Positions 9,159 to 16,640 of a stretch of DNA of 35,003 nt are shown one piece after another. Made by a program: the position numbers and the translations under genes. The stretch is from an uncultured Muribaculaceae bacterium. GTDB taxonomy: Bacteria; Bacteroidota; Bacteroidia; Bacteroidales; Muribaculaceae. The stretch is taken from the NCBI GenBank assembly GCA_947632485.1, contig CANRPJ010000030.1:1-35003 (forward strand). Direction: 5' to 3'. The notes below the pieces were generated by a model. That model made no database searches. It worked only from the letters and a program-made list of their open reading frames with translations, and was not told where the DNA came from. The first letter of the stretch is position 1; each line of letters begins with the position of its first letter.

Positions 9159-9725
9159 ATGCGTCTTGCGGTTCCTCTGATCTTGCTGATCCTGCGGCTG
9201 CCATGCGCGGCTCAGGCGCTGGATCCCTGGACAGATATGCAGGCCGCCCGGGAATGGTGCGACTCCTCGCCGCTCGACCGGATTGAGGGCGTATGGGAAT
9301 TTCCTGAAGATGGGGTAAAAGTTCTGATTATCAAGGCTGCCACAGCCGCTACCGGTTATGAAATAAGAGTGATCGAAGGCGCCGACGGAAAGTTTGAGCC
9401 AGGCGATCTGATCGGCACTGCCGAGGTAACGACCGACCCCGTGCGTTTCGCCGTGAAGATGCGAACCCGCCCGGGAGGAGCCCTTAATGCTCTGAAAGGC
9501 TGGAAGAAATGTGCGGCCAGGCTCACTACGGGCGATATGGCGCTCGATGTGGCTGCCGAAAGCCGGGGAATCAACTGGAATCTTCTGGGCTTTCTGCCTC
9601 ACTTCTGGAGAGTGGCGCGCATGCGGCATTCCGACCCGCAGGCTGCCCTGCCTCACGGACTGGTGAAAATTTATCCCTCCTACGACGGCAACGGATCGTC
9701 ACGCTTCAATCCCAGATACTTATGA
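9159..9725 (+). CDS. Exported protein of unknown function
   Basis: I do not recognise this 188-residue protein. It has a clear signal peptide (MRLAVPLILLILRLPCAAQA) and a mature part that begins LDPWTDMQAAREWCDSSPLD. The core segment RIEGVWEFPEDGVKVLIIKA followed by GYEIRVIEG looks like the opening strands of a small beta-sandwich or lipocalin-like fold. That comparison is a guess. There are two cysteines in the mature part (CDSS and KKCAAR). It begins 3 bases after the DUF3078 gene, and its stop overlaps the next start as ATGA, so it belongs to the same operon and is likely in the envelope. Confidence 0.8.
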   Translation: MRLAVPLILLILRLPCAAQALDPWTDMQAAREWCDSSPLDRIEGVWEFPEDGVKVLIIKAATAATGYEIRVIEGADGKFEPGDLIGTAEVTTDPVRFAVKMRTRPGGALNALKGWKKCAARLTTGDMALDVAAESRGINWNLLGFLPHFWRVARMRHSDPQAALPHGLVKIYPSYDGNGSSRFNPRYL

Positions 9726-10207
9726 AGCACCTGCTGCTCCTTCTCGCGTTGGCTCTCGCCGCTCCCCTGCCTTCAGCCGGGCAGTCGAGACGCGTAAAGA
9801 CAAAAGTCAAGGTGGCAAAGGAAGCCATTACGCCAGGCACCTTCATAGTAAGCAGCGAGAGCGGAGAAGACAATTCCGGCTACAGCGTGAGTCAGGTAGA
9901 AATTTCCGGCTACCAGAAACCGGCCGGATCCGACAAAGAGACCTTCTCTGTAACCAATAACACGGATAAGACTCTGGCAGCCATAGGATTGAATTTGGAA
10001 TATCTCACTCCCGAGGGCCGGCAGATCCATAAGCGGTTCGTAAAGGCCGACTGCGAGGTGCCGCCGGGAGAGACGCGGATAATTGACCTGCGCAGCTGGG
10101 ACCGGCAGCGCTCATGGTACTATGCCCACGGCCAGAAACCCCGCAAACAGGCGCGCCCTTACGATGTGAAGCTCGATATCGTGAACCTCCATCTCCGCTT
10201 CGACTGA
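9722..10207 (+). CDS. Small exported protein of unknown function
   Basis: From the ATG at 9722 this is 161 residues. The open frame runs further upstream, but that part is a shadow of the preceding gene, and the ATG is followed by a textbook signal peptide (MKHLLLLLALALAAPLPSAG). The mature part carries ETFSVTNNTDKTLAAIGLNL and VPPGETRIIDLRSWD, which read like a single small immunoglobulin-like domain of the FxLYD kind (about residues 55-125). It ends in KLDIVNLHLRFD. It is coupled to the gene before it by an ATGA overlap and closes the parE operon. No function can be assigned. Confidence 0.82.
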   Translation: MKHLLLLLALALAAPLPSAGQSRRVKTKVKVAKEAITPGTFIVSSESGEDNSGYSVSQVEISGYQKPAGSDKETFSVTNNTDKTLAAIGLNLEYLTPEGRQIHKRFVKADCEVPPGETRIIDLRSWDRQRSWYYAHGQKPRKQARPYDVKLDIVNLHLRFD

Positions 10208-10357
10208 CCAACCGGTATCTAATCCTCTGATTCCGCTAATAATCAGTCTGATCCCCCCTCGAGAGCTTTAGTTGCCCTTAAGACTCATAAACAAATCGCC
10301 GCCCCTGTCGTTATTAAAGCAAAGACGATAGAACATTAATTATAAACTATACCCATT
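10208..10357. other. Leader and intergenic region before the crcB pair
   Basis: I searched these 150 bases for the fluoride riboswitch (crcB motif), because this RNA often precedes crcB, and did not find its conserved core. A weak hairpin, CTGATT/AATCAG (10226-10245), is present. There is no clear TAnnTTTG box. The last 40 bases before the ATG are AT-rich. Confidence 0.4.
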
Positions 10358-10756
10358 ATGTTTAAATCCACTATGATTGCGGGTGTCGGCGGTTTCTTAG
10401 GCACCTGTTTTCGTTTCCTTTCGGAAAAGCTGGGAGCTGCTATCTGCCATCTCTCATTCCCATTAGGAACGTTCATGGCCAACATGGTTGGCTGTCTCAT
10501 CATCGGTATGCTTTACGGCTATCTCAATAAGACCGGTCGCCTGAGCAAAACAGCCAACCTTCTCTGGATCACCGGTTTCTGTGGCGGTCTTACTACATTC
10601 TCCTCTTTCTCCGACGAGATGATTTCGCTGCTCGAAAAAGGCGATGGCGGAATGTTCGCATTCTATATGGTTACGACCCTCATCTTCGGTATTGCAATGG
10701 TAGCCCTTGGCGCTGCTTGCATTCGCAAACCGGCTGCAAAGACTCAAAATGCTTAA
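10358..10756 (+). CDS. crcB: Fluoride exporter CrcB/Fluc, first copy
   Basis: CrcB (Fluc) forms a dimeric inner-membrane channel that lets fluoride out of the cell. The 132-residue product has four hydrophobic segments and the family signatures GTFMANMVGC (with the pore Asn) and GFCGGLTTFSSFS (the TTFSSF motif supplying the Phe box). A short polar tail (RKPAAKTQNA) follows the fourth segment. It is followed by a second, different copy 21 bases downstream. Paired CrcB genes often encode heterodimers with opposite membrane orientation. Here that is an inference. Confidence 0.93.
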   Translation: MFKSTMIAGVGGFLGTCFRFLSEKLGAAICHLSFPLGTFMANMVGCLIIGMLYGYLNKTGRLSKTANLLWITGFCGGLTTFSSFSDEMISLLEKGDGGMFAFYMVTTLIFGIAMVALGAACIRKPAAKTQNA

Positions 10757-10777
10757 CCCTATAAACTACAGACAATT

Positions 10778-11149
10778 ATGATACTCGAATATATGCTTAT
10801 TGCAGGGTTAGGCGGTTTTGCCGGCACCTGCGGACGATACCTCACCGGAGTGGCAGGAAAGAAACTTTGTGGAGACAGCTACCCTGTAGGTACATTTGCG
10901 GTCAACGTGATCGGCTGTTTTATCATCGGTATTTTCATGGGCCTCTGGACCCGCAATGATATGAGCCCGCTGGTCAACGCGCTCCTTATCTCCGGCTTCT
11001 GCGGAGGCTTCACAACCTTCTCCTCATTCAGCCACGACAGTTTCGCAATGATCCAGAAGGGACAATGGTTCAAGTTTATATGCTACATCGTTCCTACCGT
11101 AGTCCTCGGTCTTCTGATGGTATGGCTCGGTATGAAATGCGTAGCCTGA
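10778..11149 (+). CDS. crcB: Fluoride exporter CrcB/Fluc, second copy
   Basis: The 123-residue product is a second Fluc subunit, clearly related to but different from the first. It shares GxGGFxGTCxRY-like residues at the N-terminus, GTFAVNVIGCFIIG with the pore Asn, and GFCGGFTTFSSFS. Four hydrophobic segments are visible. The loop between segments 2 and 3 (WTRNDMSP) differs from the first copy's NKTGRLSK. The spacing (21 bases, no terminator between) indicates co-transcription. Confidence 0.93.
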   Translation: MILEYMLIAGLGGFAGTCGRYLTGVAGKKLCGDSYPVGTFAVNVIGCFIIGIFMGLWTRNDMSPLVNALLISGFCGGFTTFSSFSHDSFAMIQKGQWFKFICYIVPTVVLGLLMVWLGMKCVA

Positions 11150-11206
11150 CCAACGACCCACCTCAGCCAAATCAGCTATCATAGCTAAAGCAGCTATTAT
11201 CTTAGA

Positions 11207-11305
11207 GTGCCGAAGGCACGATGCAATACTGTAACCCCGGGTGAAGCGCCAAAAGGCGTAAGCCCGGGGATTAGCATCTAATATAATGCTGAGTCGCGGA
11301 GCGAC
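11207..11305. repeat. Short hairpin cluster, left part
   Basis: There are three stems in about 100 bases. GTGCC-GAA-GGCAC is at 11207-11219. A larger arm pairs CCCCGGG (11235-11241) with CCCGGGG (11263-11269) and holds an inner GCGCC-AAAA-GGCG stem. GTCGC-GGA-GCGAC is at 11293-11305. The two three-base-loop hairpins are both followed by GATGC. The stems differ in sequence but keep pairing, as in palindromic intergenic repeats of the REP or BIME kind. No coding frame fits. Confidence 0.7.
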
Positions 11306-11331
11306 GATGCCATATTCCCATTAATTCGGTT

Positions 11332-11457
11332 TAGTCTCGCTTAATCCATGCTTAATCCCGCTTAATCCCGCTTAATCCCGCTTAATCCCGCTTAATCCCG
11401 CTTAATCCCGCTTAATCCCGCTTAGTCCTGATTAATCATGCTTAATCCTGATAAATC
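11332..11457. repeat. 10-bp tandem repeat (CTTAATCCCG)
   Basis: Seven perfect copies of CTTAATCCCG fill 11351-11420. Degenerate copies flank them on both sides (TTTAGTCTCG, CTTAATCCATG, CTTAGTCCTG, ATTAATCATG, CTTAATCCTG). The unit is 10 bases, about one helical turn, and is not a multiple of three. It lies in a non-coding stretch between the hairpin groups. Copy number is likely to vary between strains. Confidence 0.9.
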
Positions 11458-11474
11458 CCTGCTTCCCTCAATCA

Positions 11475-11607
11475 GCCGCGTAGCGGCGATATTGTTTTAA
11501 TCCCCAGGTGAAGCGTAAGCGTAACCTGGGGGGAGTGGCCATCATAGAAAGAGCGCCAGAGGCGCGGGCATATATTTTTGTCCAAGCCTTTGAGCTTCAG
11601 CTCAAAG
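11475..11607. repeat. Short hairpin cluster, right part
   Basis: GCCGC-GTA-GCGGC is at 11475-11487, followed by GAT as in the left cluster. A larger arm pairs CCCCAGG (11502-11508) with CCTGGGG (11525-11531) around GTGAAGCGTAAGCGTAA, the same layout as the 11235-11269 arm. GCGCC-AGA-GGCGC is at 11553-11565. CTTTGAGC-TTCA-GCTCAAAG is at 11588-11607. The two large arms share GGTGAAGCG and GTAA, so they are copies of one element with changed stems. Confidence 0.7.
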
Positions 11608-11716
11608 CCCTGATCCAATTGATTCTGCTTATACCTCTGATAGCCCTGATCCCTACCAACATCGCGCCGCTTCGCAGTCGCTCATATCCGGACCGTTAGA
11701 AATTTTTAGAAAATAT

Positions 11717-11747
11717 TTTGCAGTTTAGGAATTTCTTCTTAACTTTG
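11717..11747 (+). promoter_or_regulatory. Strong promoter with no evident gene downstream
   Basis: TTTG (11717-11720), 19 bases, then TAACTTTG (11740-11747) is a perfect Bacteroidetes-type promoter on the plus strand. It is followed by TGCAAACG-like sequence as in many active promoters of this phylum. It points at the 3' end of the convergent MFS gene. See the next entry for what lies downstream. Confidence 0.7.
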
Positions 11748-11906
11748 CAAACGAAATCCCACCCCAAAGCGAGGCGGGATTCCAAGTAGTAACCATTAAA
11801 ATTTTACACTACAATGATTTACAAGATTACTAACCTTCATCGACGCAACCTGTCGAATCAGAGAAGAATCAATCAGGCCATAAGAAAAATCAACATGGCC
11901 GGAAAA
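11748..11906 (+). other. Leader-like region, possible small RNA or truncated gene
   Basis: Downstream of the promoter, AATCCC (about 11755-11760) can pair with GGGATT (about 11776-11781) in a leader hairpin. An ATG at 11814 then opens a frame that reads MIYKITNLHRRNLSNQRRIN and stays open by running antisense through the MFS gene, which makes the later part meaningless. The first 30 codons are basic and I do not recognise them. Options are a small RNA, a short peptide, or the stump of a gene displaced by the urease block. Confidence 0.35.
11876..11900 (-). terminator. Hairpin after the MFS gene, possible operon end
   Basis: GGCCAT (11876-11881) pairs with ATGGCC (11895-11900) around a 13-base loop, starting 6 bases past the MFS stop on the minus strand. 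The following bases are T-rich but have no uninterrupted T-tract, so it is a weak terminator candidate for the urease transcript. Confidence 0.35.
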
Positions 11907-13274
11907 TCAAGCCACTGCTCTGTCGCTTCCCTTGGGCAGAACCTTGCGGCCATAGATAGCCGACACCGCTGCGCCAAGCACACCGACTGCGATGCAGAAT
12001 ATCAGCACCAGAGTCATGCCTCCGGCTTTGAGCAGTACAGGCATCAGAAACACTCCCACCACGGCGCCGACCTTACCCTGCATGGCGGCGATACCCGTGC
12101 CCGCACCAAGCTCGGCCACGGAGAATACCTGCGAGGGAATCACAAAGGTGATCAAGTGAGGACCGGCGTTGAGAGCAATCTCAAAGATCAGGAACCCTGC
12201 AATCGAAATCCACATAGGCCAGTGAAGAAGGTAGGCGGCAAGCACTATTCCCACTCCGATGGAATAGAACACGAACCCCCACGTGAGAAGGCGCACGTGC
12301 CAGACCTTGTTCATAAGCCAGAGGCCGATCACGAAACCGGGTATGATGAAGCAGTTGATTATCGTGGTGAGCCCCACGGAATTAACCACCTTCTGCATTC
12401 CCACCGCGTGAGAGGCATCGATGCCGAGACCCATCACGAGCACCGGGAGAAACACTCCGATACCGTAAACGCCCACGCCCTCGAAAGCCCAGGGCACTCC
12501 GCTGAAAATAACCTTGTCGAGAGCCGGACCGGGCTTGAACATCTCTTTCCAGCCTACAGCCTTAACCTTCTTGGTAGCAGGAAGCGGAAGCACCTCGGCA
12601 TCGGGGCCGAAGAGCTTGCGCGCAGCCGCCTGAGCCTCCGCGTCGCGACCCTTGAGGAGAAGCCAGCGGGGAGAATCGGGATAACCGATACGCATAAGAA
12701 GGGTAAGCAGACCCAAAGCGCTGATAAGCAGAAGCAGATAGCGCCACACCTCCGCTTCAGGGAAAGCTTTCAGGATTATCCAGCAGCCTCCGGCAAGAAT
12801 CACGAAGCCGAGCGCCGAGGTAGCCTTAGCCACACCGACCATCATCTGCTTCCATTTCTCTGGCATGAGCTCGGAGATATAGGAGGAGTCGAGACTGTAG
12901 CCACCGCCTACAGCAAAGCCCGTCAGAAACAGTGTGGCTATCAGTACCCAGACCGAAGGAAAGGCAAATACGAGCCAGGGAGCGGCAAAAAGAATTGCCG
13001 GACAGAGGCGGTAATAGAAGGCGTAGCCATATTTGTCGCTCAGGCCGCCGATCACCGGCGAACCGATTGCTATTCCCACGAGCGCCGTAGCGCCGATCAG
13101 ACCTTGAAGCGACGACGACAGCTCGCCGTGGCCCAGAAGACTGAGCATCGGAATCACTACGCCGGCCACTGCCGAAAGGCCCGCTCCGATCAGTTGCTCC
13201 ATGCTGCCGCAGATCAGCGCCTTATAGTGGCGCCAGTCCATAGGCATCGTGGCCAGAGGTTGCTTCACTCCCAT
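11907..13274 (-). CDS. MFS transporter at the end of the urease operon
   Basis: This is a major facilitator superfamily permease of 455 residues with about 12 hydrophobic segments. Motif A is seen as GGLSDKYGYAFYYR between segments 2 and 3. PDSPRWLLLKGR follows segment 6, a pattern of the sugar porter and related metabolite:H+ symporter families, and a long cytoplasmic loop (ATKKVKAVGWKEM) precedes segment 7. The start is taken at ATG 13272-13274, since the longer frame begins with TTG two codons earlier. It lies 17 bases after the urea transporter gene. The substrate is unknown. Nickel, ammonium-linked metabolites or an organic acid are all possible and none is supported by a motif. Confidence 0.85.
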   Translation of the reverse strand: MGVKQPLATMPMDWRHYKALICGSMEQLIGAGLSAVAGVVIPMLSLLGHGELSSSLQGLIGATALVGIAIGSPVIGGLSDKYGYAFYYRLCPAILFAAPWLVFAFPSVWVLIATLFLTGFAVGGGYSLDSSYISELMPEKWKQMMVGVAKATSALGFVILAGGCWIILKAFPEAEVWRYLLLLISALGLLTLLMRIGYPDSPRWLLLKGRDAEAQAAARKLFGPDAEVLPLPATKKVKAVGWKEMFKPGPALDKVIFSGVPWAFEGVGVYGIGVFLPVLVMGLGIDASHAVGMQKVVNSVGLTTIINCFIIPGFVIGLWLMNKVWHVRLLTWGFVFYSIGVGIVLAAYLLHWPMWISIAGFLIFEIALNAGPHLITFVIPSQVFSVAELGAGTGIAAMQGKVGAVVGVFLMPVLLKAGGMTLVLIFCIAVGVLGAAVSAIYGRKVLPKGSDRAVA

Positions 13275-13291
13275 AGTCAATAGCTTTTAGA

Positions 13292-14293
13292 TCAATCGTT
13301 CAGCTTGTTCCATTCGGAAAGATCCGGCAGCGGACGGTCGTCCATCTTGAAGCGAGGCAGAAGGAAGAGCCAGGTCGTGAGGCAGAAAGGACCCGTCAGG
13401 GTGGCAAGACCCCAGGGAGCCATAAGGGCATTCATGCCCGCCTGTACAAACACGGTGACAATCGTACCGATCACGCACCATACGGCCGATGCGATGTTGG
13501 GCTTATAGAACGTGCAGCCCAACGCGATTGCCGTAAGCACTGCGCTGAAGCCGTAGAGACCCTCTTCGAGCGAAGCGCCTGACACTCCGAAGATTATTGC
13601 GACAGCAAGAGCTATAGCCGAGCCAACTGCAGCCCATACGGCTGCTACCCAGCTGCTTACTGCAAGAGCGGCGAGGAAGAAGATACCGGTTACCCACGAA
13701 TCGATCAGGAACACCTGTGCTATGCCTTTCAGCCAGTAGACCACGAGCGAGCCGAACGAAGAGTCGAAAGCAGAGACTACATGGAATTCATCGGTAGGAG
13801 CTGACATACCCGCCGGAGCGAGACCCGTCATCTCGCGGGCACACCATAGGAAGAGCCACGTCATGAATACGAATGGGAAGGTCAGCGAATTGATCTTCCA
13901 GGGAGCCATCACATTGTTGAAGCCCTGACGCACCCACGTAGTAGTCATGGCGCAGATTACCAGTGCCAGCCACATCGTCCAGGTGTTGGCCATGAAGGTC
14001 GGGAAGGCGCAGCCTACCAGGATACCGTTGAATCCCCAGAGACCCTGCTCGCCGTCGGTCGGCGCGCAACCTCTATTGGAGAAGAGGAATCCGGCCACCG
14101 TAGATGCGGCTACACCTACTAAAGCGCCCCAGGCCACCTGAGGAGAGCCCGTTTCATAGCTGCCCCAGAATATGCCGCAAAGGAACAGGAGACCCGTCCA
14201 GGCGTTGCATTGAAACATTACCTGACCTCCGCCGCGAAGCAGCGTGCGCACGCAAAAGGCCAATGGATTCAGAGTTTTGGTATCGGTAGTCAT
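13292..14293 (-). CDS. Urea transporter (UT family)
   Basis: UT proteins are trimeric channels that let urea cross the inner membrane. The 333-residue product has two homologous halves, each with a signature of the LPxxTxPF type: SLTFPFVFMTWLF in the first half and TLTGPFCLTTWLF in the second. Each is preceded by a matching segment (NNVMAPWKI and NALMAPWGL). The NGILVGCAF and FSAVLTAIALG segments are the paired re-entrant regions. The start is ATG 14291-14293. It sits between ureD and the MFS gene and is 25 bases from ureD, which strongly supports urea as its substrate. Confidence 0.93.
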   Translation of the reverse strand: MTTDTKTLNPLAFCVRTLLRGGGQVMFQCNAWTGLLFLCGIFWGSYETGSPQVAWGALVGVAASTVAGFLFSNRGCAPTDGEQGLWGFNGILVGCAFPTFMANTWTMWLALVICAMTTTWVRQGFNNVMAPWKINSLTFPFVFMTWLFLWCAREMTGLAPAGMSAPTDEFHVVSAFDSSFGSLVVYWLKGIAQVFLIDSWVTGIFFLAALAVSSWVAAVWAAVGSAIALAVAIIFGVSGASLEEGLYGFSAVLTAIALGCTFYKPNIASAVWCVIGTIVTVFVQAGMNALMAPWGLATLTGPFCLTTWLFLLPRFKMDDRPLPDLSEWNKLND

Positions 14294-14318
14294 AGTAGCA
14301 ATGGTATTTTTCTGATTG

Positions 14319-15278
14319 TTATCTCCAGGGAAATTCGGGCGGAATCGGCTTTCCTTTCACCGCCTGACGCACCTTCGAGCAGAAATCCCTCACGATCGCC
14401 TTCACCGGCGCGGGCTCCTGCCCGAGCACCTTGAAGAGCAGACCGGCATCGCTCGGCAGATGGGTTATTCCGGCAGCCAGCTTGCGCTTGCGGTCGATGA
14501 AAGGCTCGGTTGCGGCATAGATTTTCTCTGCCGATTCCGGAGGGGTGCAGACCACTACGTTGGCAAACACATCGTAGCCTCCCATCACGCCGATATCGCG
14601 CAGATGGCCGTTTTCGGGCGAGATTATGAATTTCTCCCGGAAAAGCTGCTCGCCGTCGGGGCGCTCTCCGTGGGTGCACACCGAGAGGATATCGAAGGCG
14701 AAAAGCTCGCCGCCGTTGTAGTATTTGCGGCCGCCCATATAGATTTCAGAATATATGGCGGTAGCCGTAGGGTGGATCACCATGCGCGTGTCAGAAATGA
14801 AGCGCGTATGGGCATGGGGAATAACCGGCTCGGGAATGAATTCCAGGTAAGCTCCTTCATCGAGCCTGATGGTCTGGCGCATACCGGAATAGTTCCAGCG
14901 CATCGAAGCCAGCTTCGTGGCGGCTCCGGTCGATACGAAGGCATAGGAATCCTTTGCCAGAGTGATTATCTGCTCATAGCGGTCGCCGTCGACATTCGGA
15001 CCTCCCGACGAGAGAATGTAGACGCACGGCATCTCCGGCATCGCCTCGTCGAAATAGAGTTCTTGCTGAGCTATCAGCGGCACTCTCCGGTCAAGATCGC
15101 GCAGAATGGATTTGCCGTCGGAATCAAGTTCGAAGCCTAAGCGGAGGTACCCTTTTTTGCCGGGTGCCCCTACATACATCTGCTCCGGCTCCTTGAGATA
15201 TGGCTGCATCTCCCGCGCCGACGAAAAGTCGACTTCCGGAGTCTCGGTATAATATCTCTCGCCTTTGGGCTTGAACAT
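14319..15278 (-). CDS. ureD: Urease accessory protein UreD
   Basis: UreD (UreH) binds the urease apoprotein and is the scaffold on which UreF and UreG assemble for nickel delivery. The 319-residue product shows the family pattern at GYLRLGFELDSDGKSILRDL, ILSSGGPNVDGDRYEQIITL (the usual GG(x)xxGD region), SFVSTGAATK-like YAFVSTGAATKLASM, and YLEFIPEPVIPHAHTRF. It is somewhat longer than many UreD proteins, with about 40 extra N-terminal residues. The start is ATG 15276-15278, 12 bases past the ureG stop. The protein is cytoplasmic. Confidence 0.93.
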   Translation of the reverse strand: MFKPKGERYYTETPEVDFSSAREMQPYLKEPEQMYVGAPGKKGYLRLGFELDSDGKSILRDLDRRVPLIAQQELYFDEAMPEMPCVYILSSGGPNVDGDRYEQIITLAKDSYAFVSTGAATKLASMRWNYSGMRQTIRLDEGAYLEFIPEPVIPHAHTRFISDTRMVIHPTATAIYSEIYMGGRKYYNGGELFAFDILSVCTHGERPDGEQLFREKFIISPENGHLRDIGVMGGYDVFANVVVCTPPESAEKIYAATEPFIDRKRKLAAGITHLPSDAGLLFKVLGQEPAPVKAIVRDFCSKVRQAVKGKPIPPEFPWR

Positions 15279-15290
15279 GGTGCAGCGGGT

Positions 15291-15911
15291 TTATTCAGCT
15301 TTGTCAAACAAAGCCATCTTGTAAATCAGGTCGATAAGCTCGTCCATACCTTCGCCGGTCATCGAATTGGTGAATACGAAGGGTTTGCCGGGACGCATGA
15401 GCTCGCTGTCGTGTTTCATCACCTCGAGCGAGGCGCCTACATAGGGAGCCAGATCGGTCTTGTTGATAACCAGGATATCGCTGTGGGATATGCCGGGGCC
15501 GTCCTTACGCGGAATCTTGTCGCCGGCGGCCACGTCGATCACATAGATGAAGAAATCTACCAGCGCCGGGCTGAAGGTAAGGGTAAGATTATCGCCTCCG
15601 GATTCGATAAATACGATATCGGCATCGGGAAACTTTGCCTCCATCTCCTCTACGGCGGCAATGTTCATCGACGGGTCCTCGCGCACTGCCGTGTGGGGAC
15701 AGGCGCCGGTCTCTACTCCGATTATGCGGTCTTCGGCGAGAATCCCCTTCAGGATCTTGCGCACGTGTTTCGCATCTTCGGTGGTCACGATATCGTTGGT
15801 AATGATCAGCACCTTAAGGCCTTTTTCGAGAAGGCGCGGTGTGATTGCTTCTATAAGTGATGTCTTGCCGGATCCTACGGGGCCTCCGACTCCTATTCTG
15901 CAAGTGCTCAT
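15291..15911 (-). CDS. ureG: Urease accessory GTPase UreG
   Basis: UreG is a SIMIBI-class GTPase that carries nickel from UreE to the urease-UreDF complex. The 206-residue product has the P-loop GPVGSGKT (residues 10-17), the nickel-binding CPH motif in [17 protein letters not shown], the ESGGDNL switch region and the NKTDL guanine-specificity motif. The length is normal. It lies 33 bases after ureF and 12 bases before ureD. Confidence 0.97.
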   Translation of the reverse strand: MSTCRIGVGGPVGSGKTSLIEAITPRLLEKGLKVLIITNDIVTTEDAKHVRKILKGILAEDRIIGVETGACPHTAVREDPSMNIAAVEEMEAKFPDADIVFIESGGDNLTLTFSPALVDFFIYVIDVAAGDKIPRKDGPGISHSDILVINKTDLAPYVGASLEVMKHDSELMRPGKPFVFTNSMTGEGMDELIDLIYKMALFDKAE

Positions 15912-15944
15912 ATATTGGTGGTAAGGAATTTTCAGATTAATGTA

Positions 15945-16640
15945 TCAGCTCATGAACATTCGCATCGTGCCTTTTTCATGGAGCGATGCCAGCACATCGG
16001 TCTGCGGCACGAAGCTGTGCATGTCGTAAAGATCCATCTCCCGGGCCTGCTCATAGAGCGGATCGATCTCGAAGGAGAGGGTGTAGAGTATTTTCTGGGT
16101 GTCATAGTGCGATACCCTTACGCAGCGCAGAGCCGCGCCAAGCACCATATTGACTACCCCATACTGGTGGGACGCGAAGAGATCCTCTTCGGAAAGACCG
16201 GCTGCCTGAAAAGCAAGCCCCTGAGCCACAGGGTAAGAGCCCGGAGTAGCTCCTGCCTCGATATCGCCGAGCCACTGCTTCATCATACCCTCCGGAAAGA
16301 GCCGGCACCCGAGCTCCGCGAGCTTCTTGCCCATTCGGCGGAGCATCTGGCGCGCCTCATCGTTCATCTTGAAGAGCATGATAGCCTTGTCGGCTTCAAG
16401 AATCTTCCCGTAGTCACCGGCTGCGGCTGCCCGGAAGGAGTGCAATGCCGCTACTCCATCGCTGAAGGCGGCCTGTCGCGCCGCTGAGCGGGCAAACTGC
16501 TCCAGCGAAGAGGCATCGGTTACCACCTTTTCATAGGCCGCTGTCTCCAGTCCGTTGGAAAAGGAGAATGTGCCCACCGGAAAAGCGCTGTCGCTAAACT
16601 GCAGGAGCTGGCTGATCTTGGCTGTCTGCGATGCGTTCAT
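15945..16640 (-). CDS. ureF: Urease accessory protein UreF
   Basis: UreF is an all-helical protein that bridges UreD and UreG and acts as the fidelity or GAP-like factor in urease activation. From ATG 16638-16640 it has 231 residues. The open frame begins three codons earlier at a TTG, but the ATG overlaps the ureE stop (TGATG) and is the better start. The N-terminal LLQFSDSAFPVGTFSFSNGLE motif is typical. The mid part has SYPVAQGLAFQAAGLSEEDL. Overlap with ureE indicates translational coupling. Confidence 0.95.
   Translation of the reverse strand: MNASQTAKISQLLQFSDSAFPVGTFSFSNGLETAAYEKVVTDASSLEQFARSAARQAAFSDGVAALHSFRAAAAGDYGKILEADKAIMLFKMNDEARQMLRRMGKKLAELGCRLFPEGMMKQWLGDIEAGATPGSYPVAQGLAFQAAGLSEEDLFASHQYGVVNMVLGAALRCVRVSHYDTQKILYTLSFEIDPLYEQAREMDLYDMHSFVPQTDVLASLHEKGTMRMFMS

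Noticed and set aside
10208..10357. Fluoride riboswitch before crcB
   Set aside because: I looked for the conserved GGxGATGG start and the later paired CTGATGA-type element and saw neither.
11508..11699. A 63-codon open frame in the repeat patch
   Set aside because: It is made of the hairpin repeats themselves and has no start context or codon pattern.
11814..13283. A 489-codon plus-strand open frame
   Set aside because: It is antisense to the MFS gene, is rich in His, Arg, Glu and Gln as expected of a reverse frame of a membrane protein, and has no domain pattern. Only its first 30 codons lie outside the MFS gene.
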